Positions 7,104-15,362 of a DNA stretch of 64,000 nucleotides are shown here, one piece after another (positions within the stretch are counted from its first letter, which is position 1; each line of letters opens with the position of its first letter). Location of the stretch: contig JBFLXJ010000028.1 in the NCBI GenBank assembly GCA_040757085.1, positions 1 through 64,000 on the forward strand. The letters run 5' to 3'. Position numbers and translations under genes: made by a program. A model generated the notes under the pieces. The model was not told the DNA's origin, ran no database searches, and saw only the letters and a list, made by a program, of their open reading frames with translations. This DNA comes from Bacillota bacterium (GTDB lineage Bacteria; Bacillota; Sulfobacillia; JACIYH01).

Positions 7104-8561
7104 GTGAGCGAGGCAGCAGTTCTTCGGGTCCTTTCCGACAGCGAGATAGCGGAAATTCACGAGGCCGCCATCACGGTCCTGCAGGAGTGCGGGGTGTTCA
7201 TCGACTACCCCCGAGCACTGGAGCATCTGGCCAGTAAAGGAGCCCTGGTGGACTTTGCTTCACGGAGGGTCAGGTTTCCCCGGTCCCTGGTAGAGAATGC
7301 ATTGAAAACCTGTCCCTCGTCCTTTATCCTTCACGACAGGGACGGCAACCCGGCGGTGCGGGTGGGTGGCGATGAGGTTCACTTCGCCACGGGTTCCTGT
7401 GCCATCCGTTACCAGGAGGATGGTTCCGCCCGTTCGTCCGTTGCCGAGGACCTGGTCCGGCTGGTCCGGGTTGCCGACGCGCTCCCCCAGGTGGAACTGC
7501 AGTCCACTGCGGTGGTGGCCGGCGAGGCACCCAAGACGCTGGCCGACACTTACCGCCTGTACCTGGTCCTCAAGAACTCGGCCAAGCCCGTCATCACCGG
7601 GGCCTTCAGCGAGCACGGTCTGTGGGACATGAGATCGCTCCTGGATGCCGTCACGGGCGGCCAGGTGGAAGATGCCCCGTGCGCGGTGTTCGATGTATGC
7701 CCGTCTCCACCCCTGAAGTGGACTGCCATCGGTGCCGCCAACGTGATGGATGGTGCGTCCGCAGGGCTGCCCATCGAGTTTGTCTCCATGCCCATGCCGG
7801 GAGCAGCCTCCCCGGCCACCCTAGCCGGCAGCGTAGTGATCCACACTGCAGAGACGCTGAGCGGCGTGGTGCTGGCCCAGACGGTCAGGCCGGGTGCCCG
7901 CCTGGTGTGGGGAGGTGCGCCGGTGCAGTTTGACATGAGGTACGGTACGACACCCCTCAGCGCCGTGGAAGCAACCATGATCGCGGTGGCCACCGCCCAG
8001 ATGGGCAAGTACTACGGTCTGCCCACCCACACCTATGCGGGGTTGAGCGACTCCAAGCTGGTGGATGCCCAGGCTGGCCTGGAGACTGCCCTGAGCGGGT
8101 TGCTGGCTGCCCTCGCCCGCGTGAACCTCATCGCGGGGGCCGGCGCTCTGGATTTCGTGGGCACGCAGAGCTGCGAGAAGCTCGTCATCGACGCTGAGGT
8201 GTGCGGAATGGTGCAGCGGCTGCTTCGGGGTGTAGAGGTGTCGTCGGAGACGCTGGCCACCCGGCTCATAATGGAACTCGGGCCGGGCGGAGAGTACCTG
8301 TCCCAGGCACACACGCGGCGCTGGTTCAAAAAAGAGGCATACCTGCCCGGTCCGGTCATCGACCGGCTGGATCGCAAGGGTTGGGAACAAAAGGGTGGTA
8401 CCGGCGCCCTGGCCAGGGCCCGTGAACAGGTGCAGCGGATTCTGGCCGAGCACCAGCCGAGGGGGCTGGAACCCGATCGGGCTTCCGGCCTGGACGAAGC
8501 CATGCGCCGGGTGATGGCTGCCCGCGGCTGTTCTTCTCTGCCCTTTGTTCCCGGATGCTGA
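7104..8561 (+). CDS. MttB-family (trimethylamine-like) corrinoid methyltransferase, non-pyrrolysine type
   Basis: A 485-residue member of the MttB superfamily (PF06253), starting at GTG 7104 behind a strong GGAGGTGA. The frame is uninterrupted by an in-frame TAG, so no pyrrolysine is used; such enzymes (MtgB, MtpB, MtcB, MtyB) demethylate quaternary amines such as glycine betaine, proline betaine, carnitine or gamma-butyrobetaine. Characteristic stretches are IHEAAITVLQECGVFIDYPRA at the N-terminus and a glycine-rich barrel centre. The reaction would be N-methyl substrate plus Co(I)-corrinoid protein to demethylated product plus methyl-Co(III). The neighbours (racemase, lysine-dehydrogenase-like, APC permease) suggest a methylated amino acid; the true substrate is unknown. 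Confidence 0.88.
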   Translation: MSEAAVLRVLSDSEIAEIHEAAITVLQECGVFIDYPRALEHLASKGALVDFASRRVRFPRSLVENALKTCPSSFILHDRDGNPAVRVGGDEVHFATGSCAIRYQEDGSARSSVAEDLVRLVRVADALPQVELQSTAVVAGEAPKTLADTYRLYLVLKNSAKPVITGAFSEHGLWDMRSLLDAVTGGQVEDAPCAVFDVCPSPPLKWTAIGAANVMDGASAGLPIEFVSMPMPGAASPATLAGSVVIHTAETLSGVVLAQTVRPGARLVWGGAPVQFDMRYGTTPLSAVEATMIAVATAQMGKYYGLPTHTYAGLSDSKLVDAQAGLETALSGLLAALARVNLIAGAGALDFVGTQSCEKLVIDAEVCGMVQRLLRGVEVSSETLATRLIMELGPGGEYLSQAHTRRWFKKEAYLPGPVIDRLDRKGWEQKGGTGALARAREQVQRILAEHQPRGLEPDRASGLDEAMRRVMAARGCSSLPFVPGC

Positions 8562-8617
8562 AGGGGTTTGCCGGCCACCGATCCCGGGGTCGGGCCATGG
8601 CGAGGGGGTGATCAGCG

Positions 8618-9703
8618 ATAGCGCGGCTGCTGATTAATCTGGAAGCCATACGGCACAACGCCCGGCTCATTATGGAGCTTTGTGCGTCGCGGGGGATCCG
8701 GCTCACGGGGGTTACCAAGGGGGTTCTCGGCGAACCGGCCATAGTCCGGCAGGTGCTGTCTGCGGGTGTGGGTATGCTGGGAGACTCGCGGCTCCAGAAC
8801 ATCCTGAAGATGCGGGCGGCGGGGATAAGGGCGGAATTTCACCTGATAAGGGCGCCCTCTCCCGCGGAAATCCCCGAAGTCCTCTGGTTGGCCGACGTCA
8901 GCTACCACTCCGAGGTGGAGGTCGTGCGGGCTCTCGCCTCGGCGGCGGAGGCGCAGGGGCGCACTCACAGGGTCGTCCTCATGGTGGACGTGGGCGACCG
9001 CCGGGAGGGGCTCATGCCCGGCGACGTGCTCGAGGCAGCACGGGCTGTCCTGGGGATGAAGGGCGTGGCGCTTTACGGTCTCGGGATGAATGTGGGTTGC
9101 GTGAGCGGTGTGTTGCCAAGCCCGTCCAACATGGGTTTGCTTGCGGAGCTGGCCCGGGACGTGGAGGACAGGCTGGGCCACCGGTTGGAACTGGTATCGG
9201 GGGGGAGCAGCACCGCCATTCCCATGCTCATCGAGGGGACCGTGCCGCCGGGGATCAATCACTTCCGGGTGGGTTCCGCTATCTGGCTCGGGGACTACAA
9301 CACCTGGGACGATCCCATACCGGGGGCACGCCACGACGCCTTCGACCTGCTGGCGCCTGTGATCGAGTTGAAGTGGAAGCCCTCGCTGCCGGAGGGAGAA
9401 GTTGGCCTTGACGCGTTTGGCCGGCGTCCCGTCTTCGAAGACCGCGGGCCTATGCTCCGTGCCATATGTGCGCTCGGCCGGCAGGACGTATACGTGGAGG
9501 GGATTGAACCCCGCATCCCGGGGCTCCGGGTACTGGCGGCTAGCAGTGACCACGTTATCCTGGACGCTACGGCCTCGGAGGTTCCTCTTTCCGTCGGGCA
9601 GGAAATCCGTTTCCGGTGCAATTACGGGGCTCTGCTGTATGCCATGCAGAGCCCATGTGTGGTCAAGGAGTTCACAGGCGAAACGGGAAAAGCTGTGCCC
9701 TAA
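8618..9703 (+). CDS. PLP-dependent amino acid racemase (alanine/ornithine racemase family)
   Basis: A fold-III PLP enzyme of about 361 residues. VTKG carries the PLP lysine (about residue 34), followed by GDSRLQNI, YHSEVEV, GLGMNVGC and the glycine-rich phosphate site SGGSSTAIP, as in ornithine and broad-spectrum racemases. The family's conserved N-terminus (LLINLEAIRHNARLI) begins well upstream of the first ATG at 8672. In that frame there is a stop at 8609 and no ATG, GTG or TTG before 8672. The best start is ATA 8618, seven bases after AGGGGGTGA; a CTG at 8627 or 8630 or a sequence error is possible. It probably interconverts D and L forms of the demethylated amino acid. Confidence 0.8.
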   Translation: MARLLINLEAIRHNARLIMELCASRGIRLTGVTKGVLGEPAIVRQVLSAGVGMLGDSRLQNILKMRAAGIRAEFHLIRAPSPAEIPEVLWLADVSYHSEVEVVRALASAAEAQGRTHRVVLMVDVGDRREGLMPGDVLEAARAVLGMKGVALYGLGMNVGCVSGVLPSPSNMGLLAELARDVEDRLGHRLELVSGGSSTAIPMLIEGTVPPGINHFRVGSAIWLGDYNTWDDPIPGARHDAFDLLAPVIELKWKPSLPEGEVGLDAFGRRPVFEDRGPMLRAICALGRQDVYVEGIEPRIPGLRVLAASSDHVILDATASEVPLSVGQEIRFRCNYGALLYAMQSPCVVKEFTGETGKAVP

Positions 9704-9730
9704 ACAGGGAGTTGGGGGGAGACAACACGC

Positions 9731-10909
9731 ATGGCTACTGTACTGGTGCTGGGAGCAGGTCTCATGGGTCCGGCCATAGCAAGCGACTTGCTCAAGTACG
9801 AGATCGCCCGGCGGGTGGTGGTGGCGGATATCGATCCCGCGCGGGTGGCCGAGGCGGGTCGGCTTACCGACCCCGCCCGGTGCGAGGGGAAAGTGCTCGA
9901 TATCTGGGACCGGCGCGCACTGGTCGAGGCCATGCGCGAGGCAGATGTGGTGGCAGGCGCCTACCCTGTGGCAGCCGTGCGTCAGGTCACAGAGGCGGCA
10001 ATTGAGGCCGGGGTTCCTCTCGCGGACCTTACCGGTTCTGCGGAGGGGTTTGACATCTTCGAATATCATGACGACGCTCTCCGGGCGGGGGTGACTCTTT
10101 TGCCCGGCTGCGGGGTAGCGCCGGGGCTGACCAATGCCCTGGTGGGCCAGGGTGCCGCCCGGCTTGACCGCCCGCTCGAGGGGGTCATATATGTGGGCGG
10201 GTTGCCGATGCAACCTCGTCCGCCGCTGGAATACCGGCTGGTCTTCTCTATGGATACCGTGATCGACGAGTACGTCGCGCCGGCTCCGATCATCAAGGGT
10301 GGCTCCCTGGTGGAGGCCGAAGCACTGGACGGCCTGGAGGAGCTGGTGTTCCCCGAACCGGTGGGTCGCTGCGAGGCATTTTACACCTACGGGCTCGGCA
10401 CGCTGGCGCGGACCGGCCTGGACATGGGTTTTCGGGAGCTGGCGGAAAAGACCGTCCGGTATCCCGGGCACCGGGACAAGGTTCTTTTCTTGCGGCAGTG
10501 CGGGTTTTTTTCCCAGCAGCCCGTGACTGTGGATGGCGCGAAGGTGATCCCGCGTCGTTTCACGGGAGCACTGCTCTCGCCGCTCCTCAGCCAGGGCGAT
10601 GAGGCTGACGTCACGGTTCTCCGGGTAGTGGTGCGGGGCGAAAAGGGGCACAAAAGGGTTGCCTGGGCGTTTGAAATGGTGGACTTCTACGACCGGGAGA
10701 CCGGCGTTACCTCCATGGCCCGCACTACCGGCTACACCTGCTCGGTCCTGATCGGGATGATTCTGCGGGGCCGGATTGGCTCGCGGGGTGTAGCGCCGCT
10801 GGAGCGGGTGTTCTCGGATGCTGCCCTTTATGAAGAGTTGCGGGAGGAGCTTGCCAGGCGGAACATCGTCATCAAGGAAGATTGCCAGGAGGAGCAGGAG
10901 GGGGTCTGA
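9731..10909 (+). CDS. Saccharopine-dehydrogenase family amino acid dehydrogenase, lysine-6-dehydrogenase-like
   Basis: A 392-residue NAD(P)-dependent oxidoreductase. VLVLGAGLMG (4-13) is the Rossmann glycine motif, with an acidic VADIDP at the end of beta-2 favouring NAD. GCGVAPGLTNAL, YVGGLPMQPRPPLEYRLVFS and EKTVRYPGH match the lysine-6-dehydrogenase/saccharopine dehydrogenase group. Those enzymes oxidise the epsilon-amino group of lysine or related C-N bonds. Here it lies 27 nt after the racemase and upstream of EtfBA, so it likely oxidises the demethylated or racemised product and supplies NADH. An inactive paralogue lies at 4185-4629. The exact substrate is not determined. Confidence 0.8.
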   Translation: MATVLVLGAGLMGPAIASDLLKYEIARRVVVADIDPARVAEAGRLTDPARCEGKVLDIWDRRALVEAMREADVVAGAYPVAAVRQVTEAAIEAGVPLADLTGSAEGFDIFEYHDDALRAGVTLLPGCGVAPGLTNALVGQGAARLDRPLEGVIYVGGLPMQPRPPLEYRLVFSMDTVIDEYVAPAPIIKGGSLVEAEALDGLEELVFPEPVGRCEAFYTYGLGTLARTGLDMGFRELAEKTVRYPGHRDKVLFLRQCGFFSQQPVTVDGAKVIPRRFTGALLSPLLSQGDEADVTVLRVVVRGEKGHKRVAWAFEMVDFYDRETGVTSMARTTGYTCSVLIGMILRGRIGSRGVAPLERVFSDAALYEELREELARRNIVIKEDCQEEQEGV

Positions 10910-10978
10910 GCCTGTTCATCCATCTTCGGCTGTTGCCGATGGTGTCAATTCTGGCGCCTTGCGGGCGGGAGGTGATCC

Positions 10979-11767
10979 GTGGTGAAGATCATCGTTCTCA
11001 TCAAGCAGGTTCCCGAGAGCACGGAGGTGCGCATCAACCCGGAGACCAACACGCTGATCAGGGAAGGGGTCAAGGGCATCATCAACCCGTTTGACACCTA
11101 TGCCCTTGAGGAAGGGGTGCTGATCAGGGAGCGCCTGGGGGGGCAGGTGGTGGTGGTGAGCATGGGTCCGCCCCAGGCGCGGGAGGCTCTGCAGGATGCC
11201 ATTGCGGTGGGGGCGGATGAGGCCGTCCTCCTTTCCGACCGTGCTTTTGCGGGGGCGGACACCCTGGCCACCTCGCGGGCGCTGGCGGGGGCCATCCGCA
11301 AGCTGGAGCCTTACGACCTCATCATCTGCGGCAAGCAGGCCATCGACGGGGATACCGCCCAGGTGGGTCCGGAGGTGGCGGAGCTGCTGGGCATACCGCA
11401 CGTGACTTACGTGCGCAAGATCAGGGAACTGGAACCCGGTCGGGCTGTGGTGGAGCGCATGGTGGAGGGAGCTGTGGAGACGGTGGAGATGTCGTTGCCG
11501 GGCCTGATCACGGTGGTGAAGGACATCAACCAGCCCCGCATTCCTTCCCTGAAGGGGATCATGAAGGCGCGGCGGGCCACCATCCCGGTGTGGACTCCTG
11601 CCGACGTGGGCCTTTCGGAGGAGGAGGTGGGGCTGCGCGGTTCTCCCACGATGGTGGAGAAGATATTCGTGCCCCAGGTGGAGCGGCGGGGTGAGTTGCT
11701 GGAGGGTTCCCCTGAAGAAGTGGCAGAGGTGCTGCTTTCGCGGCTGCAATCGGCGGGTGTACTTTAG
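10979..11767 (+). CDS. etfB: Electron transfer flavoprotein, beta subunit
   Basis: A 262-residue EtfB: IIVLIKQVPEST at the N-terminus, NPFDTYALEEGVLIRE, and CGKQAIDGDTAQVGPEVAELLG, all standard for the family. The subunit forms the heterodimer with the EtfA encoded 3 nt downstream. In many anaerobes such pairs carry two flavins and bifurcate electrons from NADH; whether this one does cannot be decided by eye. Start is the first of two adjacent GTG codons behind GGGAGGTGA. No acyl-CoA dehydrogenase or FixC-type quinone oxidoreductase is adjacent, so the electron partner is open. Confidence 0.92.
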   Translation: MVKIIVLIKQVPESTEVRINPETNTLIREGVKGIINPFDTYALEEGVLIRERLGGQVVVVSMGPPQAREALQDAIAVGADEAVLLSDRAFAGADTLATSRALAGAIRKLEPYDLIICGKQAIDGDTAQVGPEVAELLGIPHVTYVRKIRELEPGRAVVERMVEGAVETVEMSLPGLITVVKDINQPRIPSLKGIMKARRATIPVWTPADVGLSEEEVGLRGSPTMVEKIFVPQVERRGELLEGSPEEVAEVLLSRLQSAGVL

Positions 11768-11770
11768 GGG

Positions 11771-12985
11771 GTGCTGTTGTTGGGTCCAGAGGGATTTGTC
11801 AATCTGATTGAGGTACTGGCCGACCGGTGCACCGGCTGCGAATCGTGCCTGGGCGTGTGTCCCACCGGTGCCATCAGCATGCGGGAAGGGACTGCTTACA
11901 TTGGTGAAGGGTGCAACCTGTGTCGGGCCTGTCTCTCCGTGTGTCCGGTTGAGGCCATCGTCGTGCACGAGCCCGAGCGGGGCGAGGCTGCGGAGGGTCA
12001 GGGGGTGTGGGTGTTTGTGGAGCATCGTCGGGGCCGGGTGGCCCCGGTGGTGTACGAGTTGCTGGGGCAGGCGCGCCAGCTGGCTGGGCGGTTGGGTGCG
12101 GCGGTGAGTGCTGTGCTGGTGGGGGAGGGGGTTGCTCCCCTGGCGGGGGAGCTGGTTGCCCGTGGGGCTGACCAGGTGCTGGTGGTGGAGGATCCTGCCC
12201 TTTCTGATCTGCGGGAGGAGCCGGTGGCTGCTGCCCTGGCGGATCTGGTGTGGGAACGCAAACCGGAGATCTTTCTTTTCGGGGCCACGGCTCTGGGGCG
12301 GTCCCTGGCGCCCCGGCTGGCGGCCAGGCTGGGCACGGGGTTGACGGCGGACTGCACGGGGCTGGATATCGATCCCGAGCGCCGGCTGCTGGTGCAGACC
12401 CGGCCGGCGTTTGGTGGTAATCTCATGGCCGTGGTGATCTGCCCGCGCCACCGGCCCCAGATGGCCACTGCCCGTCCGCGGGTGTTCCGTCCCCTGGCTC
12501 CCGACCCGGGCCGGCGGGGGGAGATTGTCTCTTTCCCGGTGGACGGGTCGCGGCTTCTTTGCCGCACGCGGTTGCTGGAATATGCCGAAGAGGTTACCGA
12601 GACCGTAAAGCTGGAGGATGCGGACATCATCGTGGCGGGAGGGCGGGGTCTGGGGGGTCCCGAGAGTTTTTCGCTCCTGTTCGAGCTGGCGCGCCTGCTG
12701 GGGGGAGCGGTGGGTGCCTCGCGGGCGGCGGTGGACGCGGGCTGGATTCCCTACTACCACCAAGTGGGGCAGACGGGGAAGACGGTGGCGCCCAAGGTGT
12801 ACATTGCGGTGGGGATTTCGGGGGCCATCCAGCACCTGGCGGGCATGAGTTCCGCGGACGTGATCGTGGCCATCAACAAGAACCCCCAGGCTCCCATTTT
12901 CAAGGTGGCCAACTACGGCATCGTGGGTGATCTGTTCGAGGTGGTGCCGGCGCTGGTGGGAGCTTTGCGAAAGGGTAAGGGGTGA
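11771..12985 (+). CDS. etfA: Electron transfer flavoprotein, alpha subunit with N-terminal two-cluster ferredoxin domain
   Basis: A 404-residue fusion. Residues 15-65 carry two CxxCxxCxxxC(P) motifs ([12 protein letters not shown] and [12 protein letters not shown]), i.e. a 2[4Fe-4S] ferredoxin. The rest is a normal EtfA with the C-terminal FAD-binding stretch [15 protein letters not shown] and [10 protein letters not shown]. The extra clusters give a built-in route for electrons to or from ferredoxin, as in several Clostridia. It is the last gene of the methylated-amino-acid operon. The pair could link oxidation by the 9731 enzyme to low-potential carriers that support methyl-group use through tetrahydrofolate; this is inference from order. 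Confidence 0.92.
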   Translation: MLLLGPEGFVNLIEVLADRCTGCESCLGVCPTGAISMREGTAYIGEGCNLCRACLSVCPVEAIVVHEPERGEAAEGQGVWVFVEHRRGRVAPVVYELLGQARQLAGRLGAAVSAVLVGEGVAPLAGELVARGADQVLVVEDPALSDLREEPVAAALADLVWERKPEIFLFGATALGRSLAPRLAARLGTGLTADCTGLDIDPERRLLVQTRPAFGGNLMAVVICPRHRPQMATARPRVFRPLAPDPGRRGEIVSFPVDGSRLLCRTRLLEYAEEVTETVKLEDADIIVAGGRGLGGPESFSLLFELARLLGGAVGASRAAVDAGWIPYYHQVGQTGKTVAPKVYIAVGISGAIQHLAGMSSADVIVAINKNPQAPIFKVANYGIVGDLFEVVPALVGALRKGKG

Positions 12986-13529
12986 TCCACTGCGGGCATG
13001 CCCGGGTCAGGAGGCTGTGCCGCGAGGTACTCTCCCAGACCCCGCCACCACTTTCCCGATACGGGGTGGAATTCCGATACTCGGGAAACTCGATGGGCGG
13101 CTTCGCCCGGACCCTGATCCCCCCGTACTCCCGGGCCACAAAGAGGAGCAGGCTCTTGAGGTTTTCCCCGCTGGCGTTCGTCCAGTGCCTGATGCACCGT
13201 ACCCAGTTGCGGGCGTGTCTGAGGGCGCCGACCGGGAGGATCCCGCCCAGCTTTTCAACTACGTTGCTCAGGTGCTTAATGCGGCGGTAATCCACCTCCA
13301 GTGCCGTCCCGCGCTCGGCCACGCGCTGCATGGAAAAGGGGCCCATTCGTAGCAGGGCCATCAGGTCCCGTGATCCTCCCAGCAGGGTTGGAAGAGTCGT
13401 GCCAGGCCTGCTTGAGAATTCCGAGCGCCGGCCCATCTCCTCTGATGTCGCACAGGATGACCTCACTCTGTTTCAGGATCTGATGGGCTTTCCCCGGGGG
13501 ATAAGGCCCTGGGGCCGGCAACCTGGCAG
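12986..13529. other. Gene-poor stretch, possible decayed leftward gene
   Basis: No convincing gene lies here. A 12-bp palindrome CGGGCATGCCCG sits just after etfA (about 12994-13005). On the minus strand a frame from 13466 is open into etfA and reads plausibly between about 13380 and 13100 (a basic, Leu/Arg/Trp-rich segment with VEKLGGILPVGALRHARNW), and an upstream minus frame has SEVILCDIRGDGPALGIL. They could be pieces of one broken gene, but I recognise no family. Confidence 0.3.
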
Positions 13530-13559
13530 TTGGTACTTCCTGGGGTTGCGTGGTAGAAT
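13530..13559 (+). promoter_or_regulatory. Possible promoter before the nucleotidyltransferase remnant
   Basis: TTGGTA (13530-13535) and TAGAAT (13554-13559) with an 18-bp spacer; four and five of six bases match the sigma-A consensus. Confidence 0.4.
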
Positions 13560-13588
13560 ACCGGTGCCGAATCTCGGGTGGTGGGGAC

Positions 13589-13999
13589 ATGAAGCGGCGT
13601 GCGGGGAGCGATGGGGGGAGAACGGCTACGGACTGGGTTCCTGAAATCGTGGAACGTCTTGTCGCCGGTTTTCAGCCTCTGCAGATACTCCTTTTCGGTT
13701 CTCAGGCGCGCGGCGATGCGAGCCCGGACAGCGACGTTGATCTTTTGGTGGTACTCCCGCGTATTACGAACAAGCGCGAGACGCTTGTAGCCGTGAAGCC
13801 CGGGAGCAAACCGGTGATCTGGCCGAGCTGTTGGGCTTGGGAACGCGACCGAGCGGTGAGCATCGGAGCCGCCCGGTCCTGCGGGCCTGCGCGGAGGCAT
13901 AGTCAGTCAGCCTCGTTCCTGAAGATTCGTGCCGCGCGCGGTGAGAGTCCCAGGGAAGCAGTCACAGTGGGCGAGGGTGATAGGCGTACGGGGCCATGA
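13589..13999 (+). pseudogene. MNT-type nucleotidyltransferase, truncated
   Basis: From ATG 13589 the first 70 residues are a clear minimal nucleotidyltransferase: ILLFGSQARGDASPDSDVDLLVVLP contains the GS-x-(10)-D-x-D active site. Just after KRETL the sequence loses all family resemblance and becomes Arg/Ser/Ala-rich up to the stop at 13999, as expected after a frameshift or rearrangement. The usual HEPN-domain partner gene is not present. Intact relatives act in MNT/HEPN toxin-antitoxin pairs by adenylylating the HEPN toxin. It sits in a decayed stretch and is probably non-functional. Confidence 0.55.
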
Positions 14000-14048
14000 A
14001 TTGGCACAGCCGCTGTAGTTTGAGAATAGCACCTGCGCGGAGGGTTGG

Positions 14049-15086
14049 GTGTTGCGCCGGTACCTGAGTTTGAGCGAACTGGGAGAAGCACAGGTAGACA
14101 GGCTATACCGGTTCATCTCCACCCTGGATCCCCACCCGTCGTTCCGGACCCGGGCTGAGATGGTCGACTACTACACGGGACCTGCGTTCGAAGGCGGCCG
14201 CCAGCACATCAGCGTGTGGCTGCCCGGCCCCACAGGCGCGGCGGAGACGGTGGTGGGATGCCTCGGCGTCGTCACCAGGGAAGCCGCCAGCCAGGGTGTG
14301 GTGTACCTGGCCGGGCTGTACCTGGAACCGTCGCAGGCCGCACTCTTCACCGAAATGGTGGAAACGGCGCTCGGCCTGGTACGTGACGTCCCGCACCAGG
14401 TGGTGAAGCTGGGCATCCCCGAAAGGCACCGTGACCTGGTGGGCGAGGCGGAGAGGGCCGGTTTCCAGGTGGTGTACCGGGCGCTGGAAATGAGATATGC
14501 GGGGGAGTTGGCCGCAGCGCCTGCCCGCAAGCGTTCGGAAGCCGGAAGGCCGGATCCTGCACACCTTGCGGTTGAAGGCCCCCGACCTCCACGCCCGGGA
14601 GCCGAGCGCGTGCGAACCGAAGCGCGCGAAGCTGGTCCGGGTGCGGGGTTGTGCTTCGTGCCCGTTGACCGGGACCGCCTTGTTCACTTTCTGGACGTCC
14701 ACAATGCGGCCTTCTCGGTGACCCCCAACGGGGCCACCTTCAACGAAGAACAGGCCCTGGATGTGTTCCGCGAGAGCATGGGCACGGACCTGCTCCAGTT
14801 GGGGTATGCCGACGGAGAACCCGTCTGCGTGCTGGAGCTGGAAGTGAAGGGCGGCGAGGGAGAGATCCTCGGTCTGGGCGTCTTGCCCGATCGGTGGGGC
14901 CGCGGTTACGGGCGGCAGGCGCTGGCCAGGGCTATAGAGACCCTGCGGCGGCGGCAGGTCAGGTGCATTCGCCTCACCGTGATTGACACCAACGAGCGGG
15001 CGGTTCGCCTGTACCTGCGCAACGGCTTCGTGGTCGACCGCATCATCTCTACCTGGCTGGAAAGAGCCCGCAGAGCTTGCCCGTAG
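14049..15086 (+). CDS. Tandem GNAT N-acetyltransferase
   Basis: A 345-residue protein with two GNAT-like halves. The N-terminal half (to about 160) is divergent and lacks a clear acetyl-CoA loop. The C-terminal half has the hallmark: LGLGVLPDRWGRGYGRQAL (beta-4/alpha-3 pyrophosphate loop with R/Q-x-x-G-x-G/A), then VIDTNERAVRLYLRNGF. A Pro/Arg-rich linker joins them. Two-domain GNATs of this type include mycothiol synthase-like and antibiotic-type acetyltransferases, but the acceptor cannot be predicted. GTG 14049 is immediately followed by TTG; either could start. It appears monocistronic. Confidence 0.75.
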   Translation: MLRRYLSLSELGEAQVDRLYRFISTLDPHPSFRTRAEMVDYYTGPAFEGGRQHISVWLPGPTGAAETVVGCLGVVTREAASQGVVYLAGLYLEPSQAALFTEMVETALGLVRDVPHQVVKLGIPERHRDLVGEAERAGFQVVYRALEMRYAGELAAAPARKRSEAGRPDPAHLAVEGPRPPRPGAERVRTEAREAGPGAGLCFVPVDRDRLVHFLDVHNAAFSVTPNGATFNEEQALDVFRESMGTDLLQLGYADGEPVCVLELEVKGGEGEILGLGVLPDRWGRGYGRQALARAIETLRRRQVRCIRLTVIDTNERAVRLYLRNGFVVDRIISTWLERARRACP

Positions 15087-15135
15087 GCAGAGGTGCCGCC
15101 GTGTTCGCGCGACGGAGAGACAGCCACCACCACTG

Positions 15136-15330
15136 GCACCGGGCGTCCCGGAAGAGGCAGCCGCCCTCTTCATGGAGGCTCTGGCTCGCGGCGACTATGA
15201 CGCCGCGGCCGCCCGATTTACGACGCGCTTCCGTACCGTACCCGAGCCCCCCTGCTGCCGCATCTCCACCGCTTTCTACGTGGCCGAGCGGGAACTGGAG
15301 GACTTGGCCGGTGTGCTCTCCCGCCTCTGA
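15136..15330 (+). pseudogene. Possible fragment of a DUF3887/SnoaL-like domain
   Basis: In one frame of the 276-bp gap, residues reading VPEEAAALFMEALARGDYDAAAARF resemble the first helix of small DUF3887/SnoaL-like domains. The similarity stops after about 30 residues and there is no start codon or ribosome site for the segment. I see nothing else in this gap. Confidence 0.25.
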
Positions 15331-15362
15331 TCCGGGGCTGCTCCCCGTTCCGCCCGGGATGA

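Noticed and set aside
8612-10651. 679-codon open frame on the minus strand
   Set aside because: Antisense to the racemase and dehydrogenase genes; His/Arg/Pro-rich composition with no domain pattern, as produced by GC-rich third positions.
10916-12835. 639-codon minus-strand frame
   Set aside because: Antisense to etfB and etfA; extreme Pro/His/Arg composition and no recognisable motif.
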